From: DASUKL01 sp036278755
Lineage (GTDB): Bacteria > Chloroflexota > Limnocylindria > Limnocylindrales > CSP1-4
NCBI GenBank assembly: GCA_036278755.1
Contig: DASUKL010000087.1
Span: 1-47,725, forward strand
DNA length: 47,725 nt
Direction of reading: 5' to 3'
This document shows positions 1 to 8,660 of this stretch, piece by piece. The position numbers and the translations under genes were made by a program. The notes under the pieces are model-generated. The model was given only the letters and a program-made list of their open reading frames with translations, had not been told where the DNA came from and did no database searches. Each line of letters begins with the position of its first letter. Position 1 is the stretch's first letter.

Positions 1-165
1 GACCACGATCCCCTCGTCGCTGGCCACGTAGAAGCGGTCGCCCAGCCGCTCGCGCGCCGAGGCGATCTCCTCGTCGCGCAGGCCGGCGCCACCGAACGTG
101 ACGTCCACGGCCCTGCACATGGGGATGAGTTCGTCGGGCCGCCCGGGCCTGACTTCGATGGACAT
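1..165 (-). CDS. GNAT-like N-acetyltransferase, 5' part only
   Basis: Only the first 55 codons are in the window; the gene continues past position 1. The N-terminus reads MSIEVRPGRPDELIPMCRAV and continues to a segment ending YVASDEGIVV. This resembles the start of GNAT acetyltransferases, where a first beta strand with an RP.RPDEL pattern is followed by helices and then a strand with an acidic turn before the acetyl-CoA site. The catalytic and CoA-binding motifs are outside the window, so substrate and exact family cannot be judged. A CACCAT box lies 7 nt before the ATG (173-178 on the minus strand), which would fit a leaderless transcript. The gene diverges from tag. Confidence 0.5.
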   Translation of the reverse strand, partial: MSIEVRPGRPDELIPMCRAVDVTFGGAGLRDEEIASARERLGDRFYVASDEGIVV

Positions 166-524
166 GCCGGGGATGGTGCCACAGCGGTGCCTCGGGCCGT
201 GCGTGGCGGCACCGTGCGTGGCCGTCGGTGTGGCGCCCCCTTTTCGCGATCACGCACGCTCCGACGGCCGGATCGGAGACTTCGTCGGTCGGGACGCCCG
301 CCATTTCTGCGATCGGCGCACAGGGCGGCGCTCAGGGACCCTCGCGCCGACGATCCTTCGCGATCATCGAACATCACCCCGCATCGAGGGCCAGGAGGCG
401 AACGTGATCGCGTAAACGTGCGCGGCATGGCACGAGGTGCGCCCCGCCCCGGCGCCACGACTCGCCGGCTTCCGCGGCGGCACGTCCGCAGCGACGCGAG
501 GCCATGGGCTGGCACACTGCGGTG
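166..524. other. Divergent intergenic region with no supported gene
   Basis: About 360 bases between the acetyltransferase and tag. Open frames here are short, overlap on both strands, and give arginine/proline-rich translations typical of noncoding GC-rich DNA. No repeat core of either intergenic family is present. The region must hold promoters for both divergent genes; the two candidate -10 boxes are described with those genes. Confidence 0.5.
513..518 (+). promoter_or_regulatory. Candidate -10 box for leaderless tag mRNA
   Basis: CACACT ends 6 nt before the ATG at 525. The same arrangement (a TANNNT- or CACACT-like box 6-8 nt before the start codon) recurs before several genes in the window and suggests transcription begins at or near the start codon. 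Weak alone; supported mainly by recurrence. Confidence 0.35.
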
Positions 525-1130
525 ATGGCCGCCGCGTTCGACCCGACCCTTCGCCGCTGCTGGTGGGCACCCGGCGAGCCGATGGCACGCGCCGACCCGC
601 TGATGGTCACGTACCACGACGAGGAGTGGGGCCGGCCCCTGACCGATGACCGGGCCCTCTTCGAGAAGCTCAGCCTCGACGCCTTCCAAGCCGGCCTGTC
701 GTGGTCGATCGTGCTCCACAAGCGCCAGGCGCTGCGGGCGGCCTTCGCCGGATTCCAGCCCGAGATCATGGCCGACTTCGGGCCGGACGACGTGGCCCGC
801 ATGCTGGCCGACCCGGGCATCATCCGCAATCGGGCCAAGATCGCGGCCATGATCGGGAACGCGCGACGCTATCTGGAGGTGCAGGCCGAGACCGGCTCCT
901 TCGCCGCGTACCTGGCCAGCTTCGCCGAGCAACCGCCACGGCGCCTGCCACCGGAAGCGACGAGGGCCGATGTCCCGGCCACCAGCCCCGCTTCGGACGC
1001 CCTCGCGGCGGACCTGCGCCGGCGCGGTTGGCGCTTCACCGGCTCGACCGTCGTCTACGCCTTCATGCAGGCCGTGGGTCTGGTCGATGACCACCTGCCG
1101 ACCTGTTACCGCTACGCCGGACCCGGCTGA
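525..1130 (+). CDS. tag: DNA-3-methyladenine glycosylase I
   Basis: Base-excision repair glycosylase that removes 3-methyladenine from alkylated DNA. The family hallmarks are clear: a Cys near the start (RRCWW), YHDEEWG, the segment FQAGLSW, IIRNRAKI, and a C-terminal DDHLPTC. The zinc ligands known from E. coli Tag (Cys4, His17, His175, Cys179) correspond to the early Cys, the His of YHDEEWG and the His and Cys of DDHLPTC. The acidic residue before FQAGLSW is Asp, where E. coli has Glu38; the charge is kept. ATG 504 is in frame, but 525 fits the CACACT box and gives about the usual length (201 aa). The gene stands alone and is followed by the first palindrome array. Confidence 0.93.
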   Translation: MAAAFDPTLRRCWWAPGEPMARADPLMVTYHDEEWGRPLTDDRALFEKLSLDAFQAGLSWSIVLHKRQALRAAFAGFQPEIMADFGPDDVARMLADPGIIRNRAKIAAMIGNARRYLEVQAETGSFAAYLASFAEQPPRRLPPEATRADVPATSPASDALAADLRRRGWRFTGSTVVYAFMQAVGLVDDHLPTCYRYAGPG

Positions 1131-1172
1131 CGAGCGTCGCAGCGGGATCTGGCCTCGACGGGAGCGAGCCCG

Positions 1173-1547
1173 TTTGCGGGGAGCGAATGATCGAGGCCCT
1201 ATGGGCCCCCCGGTGTCACGGCCACCCCGCTCAGCGCGGTTCCCTTTGCGGAGAGCGAATAGACGGGGCCCTGAGGGCCATTAGGAGGCGCCGCGGCCGG
1301 GTTGCGGGCGGTTCCATTTGCGGAGAGCGAATAGAAGGGGCCCTGAGGGCCATTGGGAGGCGGCGCGGCCGGGTTGCGGGCGGTTCCGTTTGCGGAGAGC
1401 GAATAGAAGGGGCCCTGAGGGCCACCCGGTGTCACGGCCACCCCGCTCAGCGCGGTTCCGTTTGCGGAGAGCGAATAGACGGGGCTCCGAGGGCCCTTGG
1501 GAGGCGCTGCGGTCCCGTTGCGGGCGAATCCATTTGCGGGGAGCGAA
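1173..1547. repeat. Palindrome array A1: six 15-bp cores, 72-bp period
   Basis: Six cores start at 1173, 1245, 1317, 1389, 1461 and 1533, every interval exactly 72 bp. The typical core is TTTGCGGAGAGCGAA (outer two: TTTGCGGGGAGCGAA), an imperfect inverted repeat with a 3-nt centre. The 57-bp spacers fall into two related types, one with GTGTCACGGCC and one with GCGGCCGGGTTGCGGGCGG, so the array also looks like a 72-bp minisatellite. Because 72 is 24 codons, it is open in frames on both strands (for example 1187-1657), but the translations are repeats without a recognisable fold. It lies between the 3' ends of the convergent genes tag and the ABC ATPase. Confidence 0.92.
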
Positions 1548-1604
1548 TTGTCGAGGCTTACGTGCCGCCGGAGCGCACTCCGCGGTGCCGCGGCCAGCGC
1601 CGCC

Positions 1605-2429
<825 letters not shown>

Positions 2430-2430
2430 G

Positions 2431-3336
2431 TCATTCGACCTTCTCGCCGAAGCGGAATCCCAGCAGCCGCTGGCGGGCCGTGATCCGATCATTGCCCGGG
2501 CCCATGCCCTGACCCAGGCGGCGCTCGATCCAGGCCTGGATGAAGCCCCAGATCGTGGTCAGGACGAGATACCAGAAGGCCGCCGCGAGGAAGAGCTCGA
2601 GGGGATGGAAGCTCGTGCTGCCGCTGCCGTTCTTGTTGGAGAACGTGACGTACAGCTCGGTGACGGCGATGACCACGAGCAGGGAGGTGTTCTTGAGCAT
2701 GTTGTTGAACTCGTTGCCGAGGGGCGGGACGATGACCCGGGCGGCCTGGGGCAGGATGATCCGGCGCATGGTCTGGCCGTAGGTCATGCCCAGCGACTTG
2801 GCCGCCTCGGCCTGACCGGGGTCGATGGAGATGATGCCGGCCCGCACGATCTCGGCCATGTAGGCGCCCTCGTTGACGCCCAGGGCGCAGATGCCCGCCT
2901 GGACCGCGCCCGAGACGATGAGCGTCCCGTTCAGGACGAAGTCGGGCCAGGCGTAGATCTTCGTCACGCCCAGGCCGTAGAAGATGAAGGAGATCTGGAC
3001 CAGCAGCGGCGTGCCCCGGAAGAGCCAGATGTAGATGCTGGCGATCCAGCGTGGGATCGCGCGGCTGGACAGCCGGGCCAAGGCGGCTAGGATGCCGAGG
3101 ACGACACCGATGATCTGCGACACGACCGCGATGCTGACCGTCAGCCAGATGCCGTTGATGATCAGTCCGTCGGGGTGGAAGATCGAATCGAAGAGGATGT
3201 ACCACTTGTACTGGTAGGCGCCCGGGGCGGAGCTCTGGCAGGCCGAAGCCACGAGAGCCACGACGAGCAACGCCCCGACCAGCCCGAAGGTCGGCCGGGG
3301 CGCTCCGCGTGGACGGCAGTCGGATGACACCGTCAC
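2431..3336 (-). CDS. Polar amino-acid ABC transporter permease
   Basis: Membrane subunit of the HisM/GlnP family (301 aa). It has a large hydrophobic region with the family's FRGTPLLVQ segment (about 107-114) and the EAA loop EAAKSLGMTYGQTMRRI (about 177-193), which contacts the ATPase. The N-terminus is unusual: residues 17-33 form a hydrophobic stretch ending VASAC, which reads like a lipoprotein signal with Cys33. It precedes about 25 residues and then the first normal transmembrane segment. Permeases of this family do not usually carry a lipobox. Middle gene of the operon, 10 bp after the binding-protein stop and 1 bp before the ATPase start. Confidence 0.93.
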   Translation of the reverse strand: MTVSSDCRPRGAPRPTFGLVGALLVVALVASACQSSAPGAYQYKWYILFDSIFHPDGLIINGIWLTVSIAVVSQIIGVVLGILAALARLSSRAIPRWIASIYIWLFRGTPLLVQISFIFYGLGVTKIYAWPDFVLNGTLIVSGAVQAGICALGVNEGAYMAEIVRAGIISIDPGQAEAAKSLGMTYGQTMRRIILPQAARVIVPPLGNEFNNMLKNTSLLVVIAVTELYVTFSNKNGSGSTSFHPLELFLAAAFWYLVLTTIWGFIQAWIERRLGQGMGPGNDRITARQRLLGFRFGEKVE

Positions 3337-3346
3337 GCGACGATCG

Positions 3347-4333
3347 CTACTTGGTCTTGTTGAGCTGCATGGCGACGTCGGCCGTGATGGCGCCCGAATC
3401 GACGCCGTACTTCTTCAGGATCGAAGCGTAGGTACCGTCGTTGATCATGGAGACCAGCGCGGCCTGGACAGCGTCACGCAGGCCGGTATTGGTCTTATTG
3501 ACGCTCAGGCCTTCGAGGGCCACGTCCAGGGTCAGGCCCGAGAGGGCGAACTGGTCGGGGTGTTGGACGGTGTAGTAGCCGGCCACCGGCGAGTCCGCGA
3601 AGTACGAATCGACCTGGCCGGACTGGAGGGCCAGCAGCGCATCACTGTCCTTGGCGAAGGTCTTGATGTTGATGGCGGTCTTGCCGCCCTTGGTGCAGGC
3701 GGCGCTCAGGCCCTGGTCCTTGTAGTCACCGGTGCCCTGGAGGTAGTCGAGCTCGGTCGTGCCCGACTCGGCGGCGATGGCCTTGCCGCACAGGTCATCC
3801 TGGGTCTTGATGTTCTTGGGGTTGCCGGCGGCGACGACGAACGACTGACCGGCCTGGAAGAAGGGGATCATGTCGACCTGCGCCACGCGGGCCGCGGTGA
3901 TGTTCTGGGCGCTGGCGATGATGTCGCACTTGCCGCCCGTCACGGCCAGGATGATGGTGTCGAAGACCGAGTTCTCGATCTCAGGCGCGAGGCCGAGGCG
4001 CTTGGCGATCTCCTGGGCGATCTCGATGTCGGAGCCGATCGGGTTGCCCTGATCGTCGAAGAACTCCTGGGGCGGATACGGGATGTCCGAGCAGATCTCG
4101 AGCTTGCCGGGGAAGATCAACTGACCGTCCGGCACGGTGGCCACGGGCGTCGGGGCCGGCGTCGCGGTGGGCGCCTCGCTGGACGGAGCGGCCGAAGCCG
4201 AGGAAGCCGGCGTCGAGGCCGCCGGGCTGCTAGCGGGCGGAGCACTGGGGCTGGGCGACGTGCCTGAGCTACAGGCCGTGGCCAGGAAGACGGCGCCGAG
4301 CAGCAAGGCCGGCACCCGAAGCTTGCGGGTCAT
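3347..4333 (-). CDS. Amino-acid ABC transporter substrate-binding lipoprotein
   Basis: Extracytoplasmic solute receptor, family 3 (PF00497-like), 328 aa. The signal peptide ends at a lipobox LATAC (Cys21), followed by a Ser/Pro/Ala-rich linker to about residue 65. The mature domain begins near LEICSDIPYPPQEFFD and contains GSDIEIAQEIAKRLG, the usual first-lobe signature, and DSYFADSPVAGYY in the hinge/second-lobe region. ATG 4333 was chosen over the open-frame start at 4447 because it gives a clean signal peptide and has GGAGG just upstream. First gene of the operon; its promoter must lie in 4334-4513. Confidence 0.95.
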   Translation of the reverse strand: MTRKLRVPALLLGAVFLATACSSGTSPSPSAPPASSPAASTPASSASAAPSSEAPTATPAPTPVATVPDGQLIFPGKLEICSDIPYPPQEFFDDQGNPIGSDIEIAQEIAKRLGLAPEIENSVFDTIILAVTGGKCDIIASAQNITAARVAQVDMIPFFQAGQSFVVAAGNPKNIKTQDDLCGKAIAAESGTTELDYLQGTGDYKDQGLSAACTKGGKTAINIKTFAKDSDALLALQSGQVDSYFADSPVAGYYTVQHPDQFALSGLTLDVALEGLSVNKTNTGLRDAVQAALVSMINDGTYASILKKYGVDSGAITADVAMQLNKTK

Positions 4334-4468
4334 GGTTCCTCCATCCTCACCGGCTCGGACCGGCCGTGCCGCGACCCTCTCCCCGGGGTCCGTGGCGTGT
4401 CCGGCAGCCGGATACTTCCGGGACAGGGTACACAATCGAGGCGTCACAGAGAAGAGACCTGCCGCTCG

Positions 4469-4495
4469 GTCGAGCGCGTCGAGCGCGTCGAGCGC
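4469..4495. repeat. Three tandem copies of a 9-bp repeat
   Basis: The unit GTCGAGCGC is repeated three times without interruption, between the end of the purine nucleoside phosphorylase gene and the ABC operon. A short simple repeat with no assigned role. Confidence 0.7.
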
Positions 4496-4513
4496 GGCCC
4501 GAGGCCGGTTCGC

Positions 4514-5383
4514 CTAGGCCAGCCTCGCCACGAAGCCCCGCAGGACGGCGGCGAGACGCGGCCCGGCCGCCTCGGCCGCGGCCAGCACCTCCTCGTGGGT
4601 CAGCGGCTGGCCGGTCACGCCCGCTCCGGGATTCGTGATGAGCGAGACGCCGCACACCTCGAGGCCGGCCCAGCGGGCCGCGATGGCCTCGACCACGGTC
4701 GACATGCCGACCGCATCAGCGCCCAGGGTCCGCAGCATGCGCACCTCAGCCGGGGTCTCGTAGTTCGGGCCCAGGAGCTGGGCGTAGACGCCCTCCTCGA
4801 CCGCGACCCCCGCCTCGGCAGCGGCCCGCCGCAGGCCATCGGTCAGGCGCGGGCTCCAGGCCGCCACGAGGTCCGGGAAGCGCGGCCCCAGGCCGTCGGC
4901 ATTCGGCCCGATGAGCGGGTTGCGGCCGGTCAGGTTGAGATGGTCGCGGATGAGCATCAAGGTGCCGGCGTCGAAGGCCGGGTCCACCCCGCCCGCGGCG
5001 TTGGTGAGGACGATCGCGCGGGCCCCGAGTCGGCCCATGAGCAGGACCGGCTGGACCACGAGCCCGAGGGGCAGGCCCTCGTAGAGATGGAGCCGACCCT
5101 GGAGGCAGGCCACGGGCCGACCCTCGAGCTGGCCCAGGAGCAGCCGGCCGGCATGGCCCGGGGCCGAGGCGCTGGGCCAGCCGGGCAGCTCGGCGAAGGG
5201 GATGGCCACCGCCTCCTCGACGGCTGCGGCCAGGCCACCCAAGCCGGAACCGAGGACGAGCCCGAGCTCGGGCACGAGCGCCGTACGGGCCCTCACCGCG
5301 GCCTCGAGCGCGTCGAGTCGGGCGGGTAGGTCGCGCGGCGCGATCTCGTCCGGGATGGGGTCAGGGGGGACGGCGGCAGACAT
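4514..5383 (-). CDS. Purine-nucleoside phosphorylase, trimeric type
   Basis: Phosphorolysis of purine nucleosides in the salvage pathway (289 aa, normal for the trimeric PNP family). Visible motifs are the phosphate-binding GSGLG (45-49), catalytic His at 77 (GHAGR), RLHLYEG (97-103), NAAGG near 128, and GPNYETPAE with the base-binding Glu at about 209. GMSTV follows, then the TNPGAG segment with Asn251. The Glu/Asn pair is the signature for 6-oxopurines (inosine, guanosine). ATG 5383 is preferred over 5488: the upstream 35 codons are not conserved in character, and TACACT lies 7 nt before this ATG, fitting a leaderless start. Gene stands alone. Confidence 0.94.
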   Translation of the reverse strand: MSAAVPPDPIPDEIAPRDLPARLDALEAAVRARTALVPELGLVLGSGLGGLAAAVEEAVAIPFAELPGWPSASAPGHAGRLLLGQLEGRPVACLQGRLHLYEGLPLGLVVQPVLLMGRLGARAIVLTNAAGGVDPAFDAGTLMLIRDHLNLTGRNPLIGPNADGLGPRFPDLVAAWSPRLTDGLRRAAAEAGVAVEEGVYAQLLGPNYETPAEVRMLRTLGADAVGMSTVVEAIAARWAGLEVCGVSLITNPGAGVTGQPLTHEEVLAAAEAAGPRLAAVLRGFVARLA

Positions 5384-5390
5384 CGGCCGG

Positions 5391-5396
5391 AGTGTA
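5391..5396 (-). promoter_or_regulatory. Candidate -10 box of leaderless PNP transcript
   Basis: TACACT on the minus strand, 7 nt before the ATG at 5383, with no Shine-Dalgarno-like sequence between. Matches the recurring TANNNT pattern of this window. Confidence 0.5.
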
Positions 5397-5719
5397 GAGC
5401 CTCCCCCGGTGGCTTCGGCGGCCGGAGGAGGTATCGACACCGGGATGCCGATCGCACCCCTCCGGCGCGTCCCCTTGGCCTGCCGCACGAGGCGGACCGA
5501 CCGTCAGGCAAGGAAGCGCCCGAAGTGACCGGCCAGTGGAACCGACGGCATTGATGTGATCGCCGCTCGCCTCGGCGAGTTCGCGGTGCCTTGATGCGAT
5601 CTCGGCGACCTCGACCCGTCTCGGCTGGCACCAGAGCAAGCTCGGCGCCTCGTCATTCCTCCGACGGCCCCTTCGGGCAAGACCAACCATACGGGCCGGC
5701 CTGTGGGCGGTCAACGAGG

Positions 5720-5783
5720 TTATCCACCAAATACCCCACATGGGGCCGTCCGTCGTCCACGAATCCACGGTGCGTGTGGACAA
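5720..5783. other. Two DnaA-box-like nonamers
   Basis: TTATCCACC at 5720-5728 is one mismatch from the consensus TTATCCACA. TTGTCCACA on the minus strand at 5775-5783 equals the form common in high-GC bacteria. They are 55 bp apart in noncoding DNA. No dnaA, dnaN or gidA/parAB genes adjoin and there is no evident AT-rich unwinding region, so this is not a convincing origin. It could be a DnaA-titrating site or chance. Confidence 0.3.
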
Positions 5784-5973
5784 CAGGTGGACAGTCCGCG
5801 GGAGCGTCCCCCCGCAGCTGCGCAAGGGCCGCGGCCCGCGGGCAGAGCAGAGGCGTACGAGGCCGCCCCGAACCCGAGCGGTCGCATCGCGATGACCTCG
5901 AACGCCCGCGCGGACGCTCTCGGATGACGACGGTGGTGGCCCCGGTCGTTCGAGCCGCGTTGGCGTGGGCCCA

Positions 5974-6132
5974 TTCGCTGGCAGCGAATAGATGACGCCG
6001 TTGCCGCGGTCGAGGAGCCTGACGCGGGCCGTTGGGCCCCATGCGTTCGCTGGGAGCGAAGGATCGCGGCGCGGAGCGCCACCTCGGACCCCGGGAACCT
6101 CGTCCGGATGAGATCCATGTGCTGGGAGCGAA
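5974..6132. repeat. Palindrome array A2: three cores, 72-bp period
   Basis: Cores at 5974-5988 (TTCGCTGGCAGCGAA, a perfect 6-bp inverted repeat), 6046-6060 (TTCGCTGGGAGCGAA) and 6118-6132 (TGTGCTGGGAGCGAA). Both intervals are exactly 72 bp, although the two 57-bp spacers share no obvious sequence with each other or with array A1. This shows that the period is kept independently of spacer identity. Confidence 0.88.
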
Positions 6133-6154
6133 CGGTTCGTCGACCGCAGAAGGT

Positions 6155-6185
6155 GAAGCCCCGCCGGGGTTGCCGGCGGGGCTTC
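6155..6185 (-). terminator. Strong hairpin, possible terminator of the RDD gene
   Basis: Perfect 13-bp stem GAAGCCCCGCCGG / CCGGCGGGGCTTC around the loop GGTTG. It lies about 170 bp beyond the stop of the minus-strand RDD gene. No clear T-run follows on either strand, so intrinsic termination is plausible but unproven. Confidence 0.45.
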
Positions 6186-6357
6186 GGGGTCGGGCGTCGG
6201 GTCGTGTCCGATCGCCATGCGACGTAGCGCGCTCGGGCCCCGAGACGAGGGGCGTCCAGAGCGTTACCCGATAGGCGATCAGGCGCTCGCGGGCCAGAGT
6301 GATCGAAGTGGTGGGGACCGCGACGGAGGCGACCCTGCGAGCGGGTCTATCTGGCGA

Positions 6358-7026
6358 TCACGCGACCTGGCGCGCCGCCTTGACGACCATCGTGTGGGCG
6401 TAGCGATCGTGGAGGCCCTGCTTCGTCGGGCTCTGGGCCGTCGTCACGAGGAGGACGATGACCCACACCAACGCGAGCAGCGCCAGGAGGAGCCCCAGCA
6501 GGGGCAGTGGGTTGAACAGCTGGGCGATGCTGAAGATGCCGCCCAGGAGGAGCCAGCGGGTGACGGCCTGGTTCGTGTCGAGGGTCGAGCCGTCCGTCTC
6601 GGCCCCCACCTGCATGCCCAGGGCCTTCATGCCCACCGTGCCGCGCATGCGCGTCCAGGTGTAGATGAAGTAGCCGGCATTGACGACGAGCCCGATCACG
6701 CCGGCCACGAAGACGGTGACGTAGTTGATCGCGCCGAAGTCGCCGCTGTTGATGTTCGTGTTCACCGCGCTACCGAAGATGGCGCCGATGATGGCGATGA
6801 TCACCAGGTTCAGGATGGCGATGATGATCGCGTCGATGATGTAGGCGAAGATCCGGTTCGGCACGTCCGCGTAGAAGAACCCGGCCGGTCCGGGCGTCGG
6901 TACGGACGAGGTGATGTTGCTCGTCCAGGCCGGCATCTGCGGCGCGGACGGGGGCGTCGGCGGCGGGGGCGCCTGCGGCGCCTGTGGATCAGGCATCTGG
7001 CCTCCGGGCTGTCCCGGTTCTTGCAT
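6358..7026 (-). CDS. RDD family membrane protein
   Basis: 222-aa membrane protein of the RDD family (PF06271-like), whose functions are poorly defined; some members affect ion or compatible-solute transport. An N-terminal Pro/Gln-rich cytoplasmic segment (about 1-45) precedes the domain start YADVPNRIFAYIIDAIIIAI, the typical RDD opening with Arg and Asp. Further hydrophobic segments follow, with RMRGTVGMKALGMQV between, and the final segment HDRYAHTMVV is the usual RDD ending. ATG 7026 is chosen over 7164 because GGGAGG precedes it and the upstream residues look like noncoding translation. Confidence 0.85.
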   Translation of the reverse strand: MQEPGQPGGQMPDPQAPQAPPPPTPPSAPQMPAWTSNITSSVPTPGPAGFFYADVPNRIFAYIIDAIIIAILNLVIIAIIGAIFGSAVNTNINSGDFGAINYVTVFVAGVIGLVVNAGYFIYTWTRMRGTVGMKALGMQVGAETDGSTLDTNQAVTRWLLLGGIFSIAQLFNPLPLLGLLLALLALVWVIVLLVTTAQSPTKQGLHDRYAHTMVVKAARQVA

Positions 7027-7302
7027 CTCAACCTCCCGAGCAGCACCTGATCGTCGATGCCGTGACGGCGACCGCTCGTGCCCGACCCGGTCGCTGGCCC
7101 CTCGACCGGCTGCCCGACGCGCCGGCAGGTGTGACAGACGGGCCGGCACCAGGTGCCGACCCATGGGCCACAGGATACAAGCGTGCGCAAGCCCCGAAGA
7201 CGGCTTCTGGACGGTCTCGGCTCCCGGAGGGCGGGCCCCAGGGTTGTCAGATGGGTTGTCAGATGCGGCTGGTTGAGCCTCGATTGAGCGTGCGGAGGCC
7301 GT

Positions 7303-8439
7303 TTAGCCGCCGATGTGGGACATCTCGACCTTGGGCAAGCGCTCCGTGGCCGCCGATCGCAGCTCCGAATAGCGGTCCACCCGCCGCGTCCAGATGGAGC
7401 GCACCCGCTCCTCCAGCTCGTCGTCGCTGGCCCCGGCCCGCAGCGGGCCCCGCAGGTCGTGCCCGCGGACCCCGAAGAGGCACGTGTACAGGAGTCCCTC
7501 GGCCGAGAGGCGGGCCCTGGTGCAGGCCCCGCAGAACGGTTGGCTGACGCTGGAGATGACCCCGATCTCACCGCTGCCATCGCGGTAGCGCCAGCGGCTG
7601 GCCACCTCGCCCGGGTAGTTGGGGGCCACCGCCTCGAGGGGCAGCTCGGCGTCGATGGCCTCCACGATCTCGGCCGCCGGGACGACGTCGTCCAGTCGCC
7701 AACCGTTGGTCGTGCCCACGTCCATGTACTCGATGAAGCGCAGGATGCTTCCGCGCTCGCGGAAGAAGCGGGCCATGGGCAGCACGCTGCCCTCGTTGAG
7801 GCCGCGCCGGACGACCATGTTGACCTTGATCGGCGTCAGGCCTGCCAGCTCGGCAGCATCGATGCCCTCGAGCACCTTGGCCACCGGGAAGTCGGCGTCG
7901 TTCATCCGCCGGAAGATCGCGTCGTCGAGCGAATCGAGGCTGACCGTGACCCGATCGAGCCCCGCATCGGCCAGGGCCTGGGCCTGACGGGCGAGCAGCG
8001 AGCCGTTCGTGGTCAGGGTCAGGTCCTGCAGTCCGGGCAGCGGGGCCAGCAGGGACACGAGCCGCTCGAGGTGCTTGCGCACCAGCGGCTCGCCGCCGGT
8101 CAGGCGGACCTTCTCCACCCCGAGGCGGAGGAAGACGCGCACGAGCCGCTCGATCTCCTCGAAGCTCAGCAGCTCCTGGCGCTCGAGGAACTGGAAGTCG
8201 CGCCCGAAGACCTCGCGCGGCATGCAGTACAGGCAACGGAAGTTGCAGCGGTCGGTGACGCTGACCCGCAGGTCGCGCAGGGGTCGCTCCAGCCGGTCTC
8301 GGGGTCGGGAGGCCGGGCGCAGCTCGGCCCCAGCCTGGGCTGCAGCCTGGGCCCCCTCGGCCGCAGCCTGGGCCTCGGCCGCGGCCTGGGTCTCGGCCCC
8401 AGACCACGTTCCGGCTACGGGCTGGCGGACCACGTTCAT
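7303..8439 (-). CDS. moaA: GTP 3',8-cyclase (molybdenum cofactor biosynthesis)
   Basis: Radical-SAM enzyme that converts GTP to the 3',8-cyclo intermediate, the first step of molybdopterin synthesis, acting with MoaC. In the 378-aa protein the radical-SAM cluster is CNFRCLYC (Cys65, 69, 72). The C-terminal cluster is C-x2-C-x13-C (Cys303, 306, 320), and the protein ends in the GG tail needed for activity. LTGGEPLVRKHL and SLDSLDD are further family motifs. An N-terminal extension of about 45 residues is Ala/Gln-rich (AAAEAQ-type repeats). ATG 8439 is preferred over 8667: TACGAT lies 6 nt upstream. No other moa genes adjoin. Confidence 0.96.
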   Translation of the reverse strand: MNVVRQPVAGTWSGAETQAAAEAQAAAEGAQAAAQAGAELRPASRPRDRLERPLRDLRVSVTDRCNFRCLYCMPREVFGRDFQFLERQELLSFEEIERLVRVFLRLGVEKVRLTGGEPLVRKHLERLVSLLAPLPGLQDLTLTTNGSLLARQAQALADAGLDRVTVSLDSLDDAIFRRMNDADFPVAKVLEGIDAAELAGLTPIKVNMVVRRGLNEGSVLPMARFFRERGSILRFIEYMDVGTTNGWRLDDVVPAAEIVEAIDAELPLEAVAPNYPGEVASRWRYRDGSGEIGVISSVSQPFCGACTRARLSAEGLLYTCLFGVRGHDLRGPLRAGASDDELEERVRSIWTRRVDRYSELRSAATERLPKVEMSHIGG

Positions 8440-8445
8440 GACCGC

Positions 8446-8451
8446 ATCGTA
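8446..8451 (-). promoter_or_regulatory. Candidate -10 box of leaderless moaA transcript
   Basis: TACGAT on the minus strand, 6 nt before the ATG at 8439. No ribosome-binding sequence is visible between them. Confidence 0.45.
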
Positions 8452-8660
8452 CGCCCGCCCCGCGCAGAGGCCCAGCAGCGGGTGCGGGGCGGCACCGCCG
8501 GTGTCAGGGTGCGCCAGCGGTCCGGCGAGCCGTGGTGCCCGGTACCACCGACCCCACCCGACAGGTACCACTGGCCCCCACCCGCGCGCCGACCCCCGTC
8601 CTAGCATCGCCAAACGGCGGTCCACCGCACTCCACCGCCCAGGGATCCGAGGAAGATCGC

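Larger units (their letters stand above)
5384..6357. other. Long intergenic region with array A2 and DnaA-box-like sites
   Basis: About 970 bases without a supported gene. Open frames on both strands are arginine/proline-rich and run through the repeat array, so I treat them as noncoding. It holds the PNP promoter (5391-5396), two DnaA-box-like nonamers (5720-5728 and 5775-5783), array A2 (5974-6132) and a strong hairpin (6155-6185). The 5400-5700 part shows nothing else recognisable. Confidence 0.5.

Noticed and set aside
5720..5783. Chromosomal origin of replication
   Set aside because: Only two boxes, no AT-rich element and no dnaA or dnaN nearby.
6118..6185. Hairpin at 6155-6185 as part of array A2
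   Set aside because: Its stem is unrelated to the core and it lies 23 bp after the last core; better read as a terminator-like hairpin.
5361..6218. 285-aa minus-strand frame upstream of PNP
   Set aside because: It overlaps the PNP start, runs through array A2, and has an Arg/Pro-rich translation without domains.
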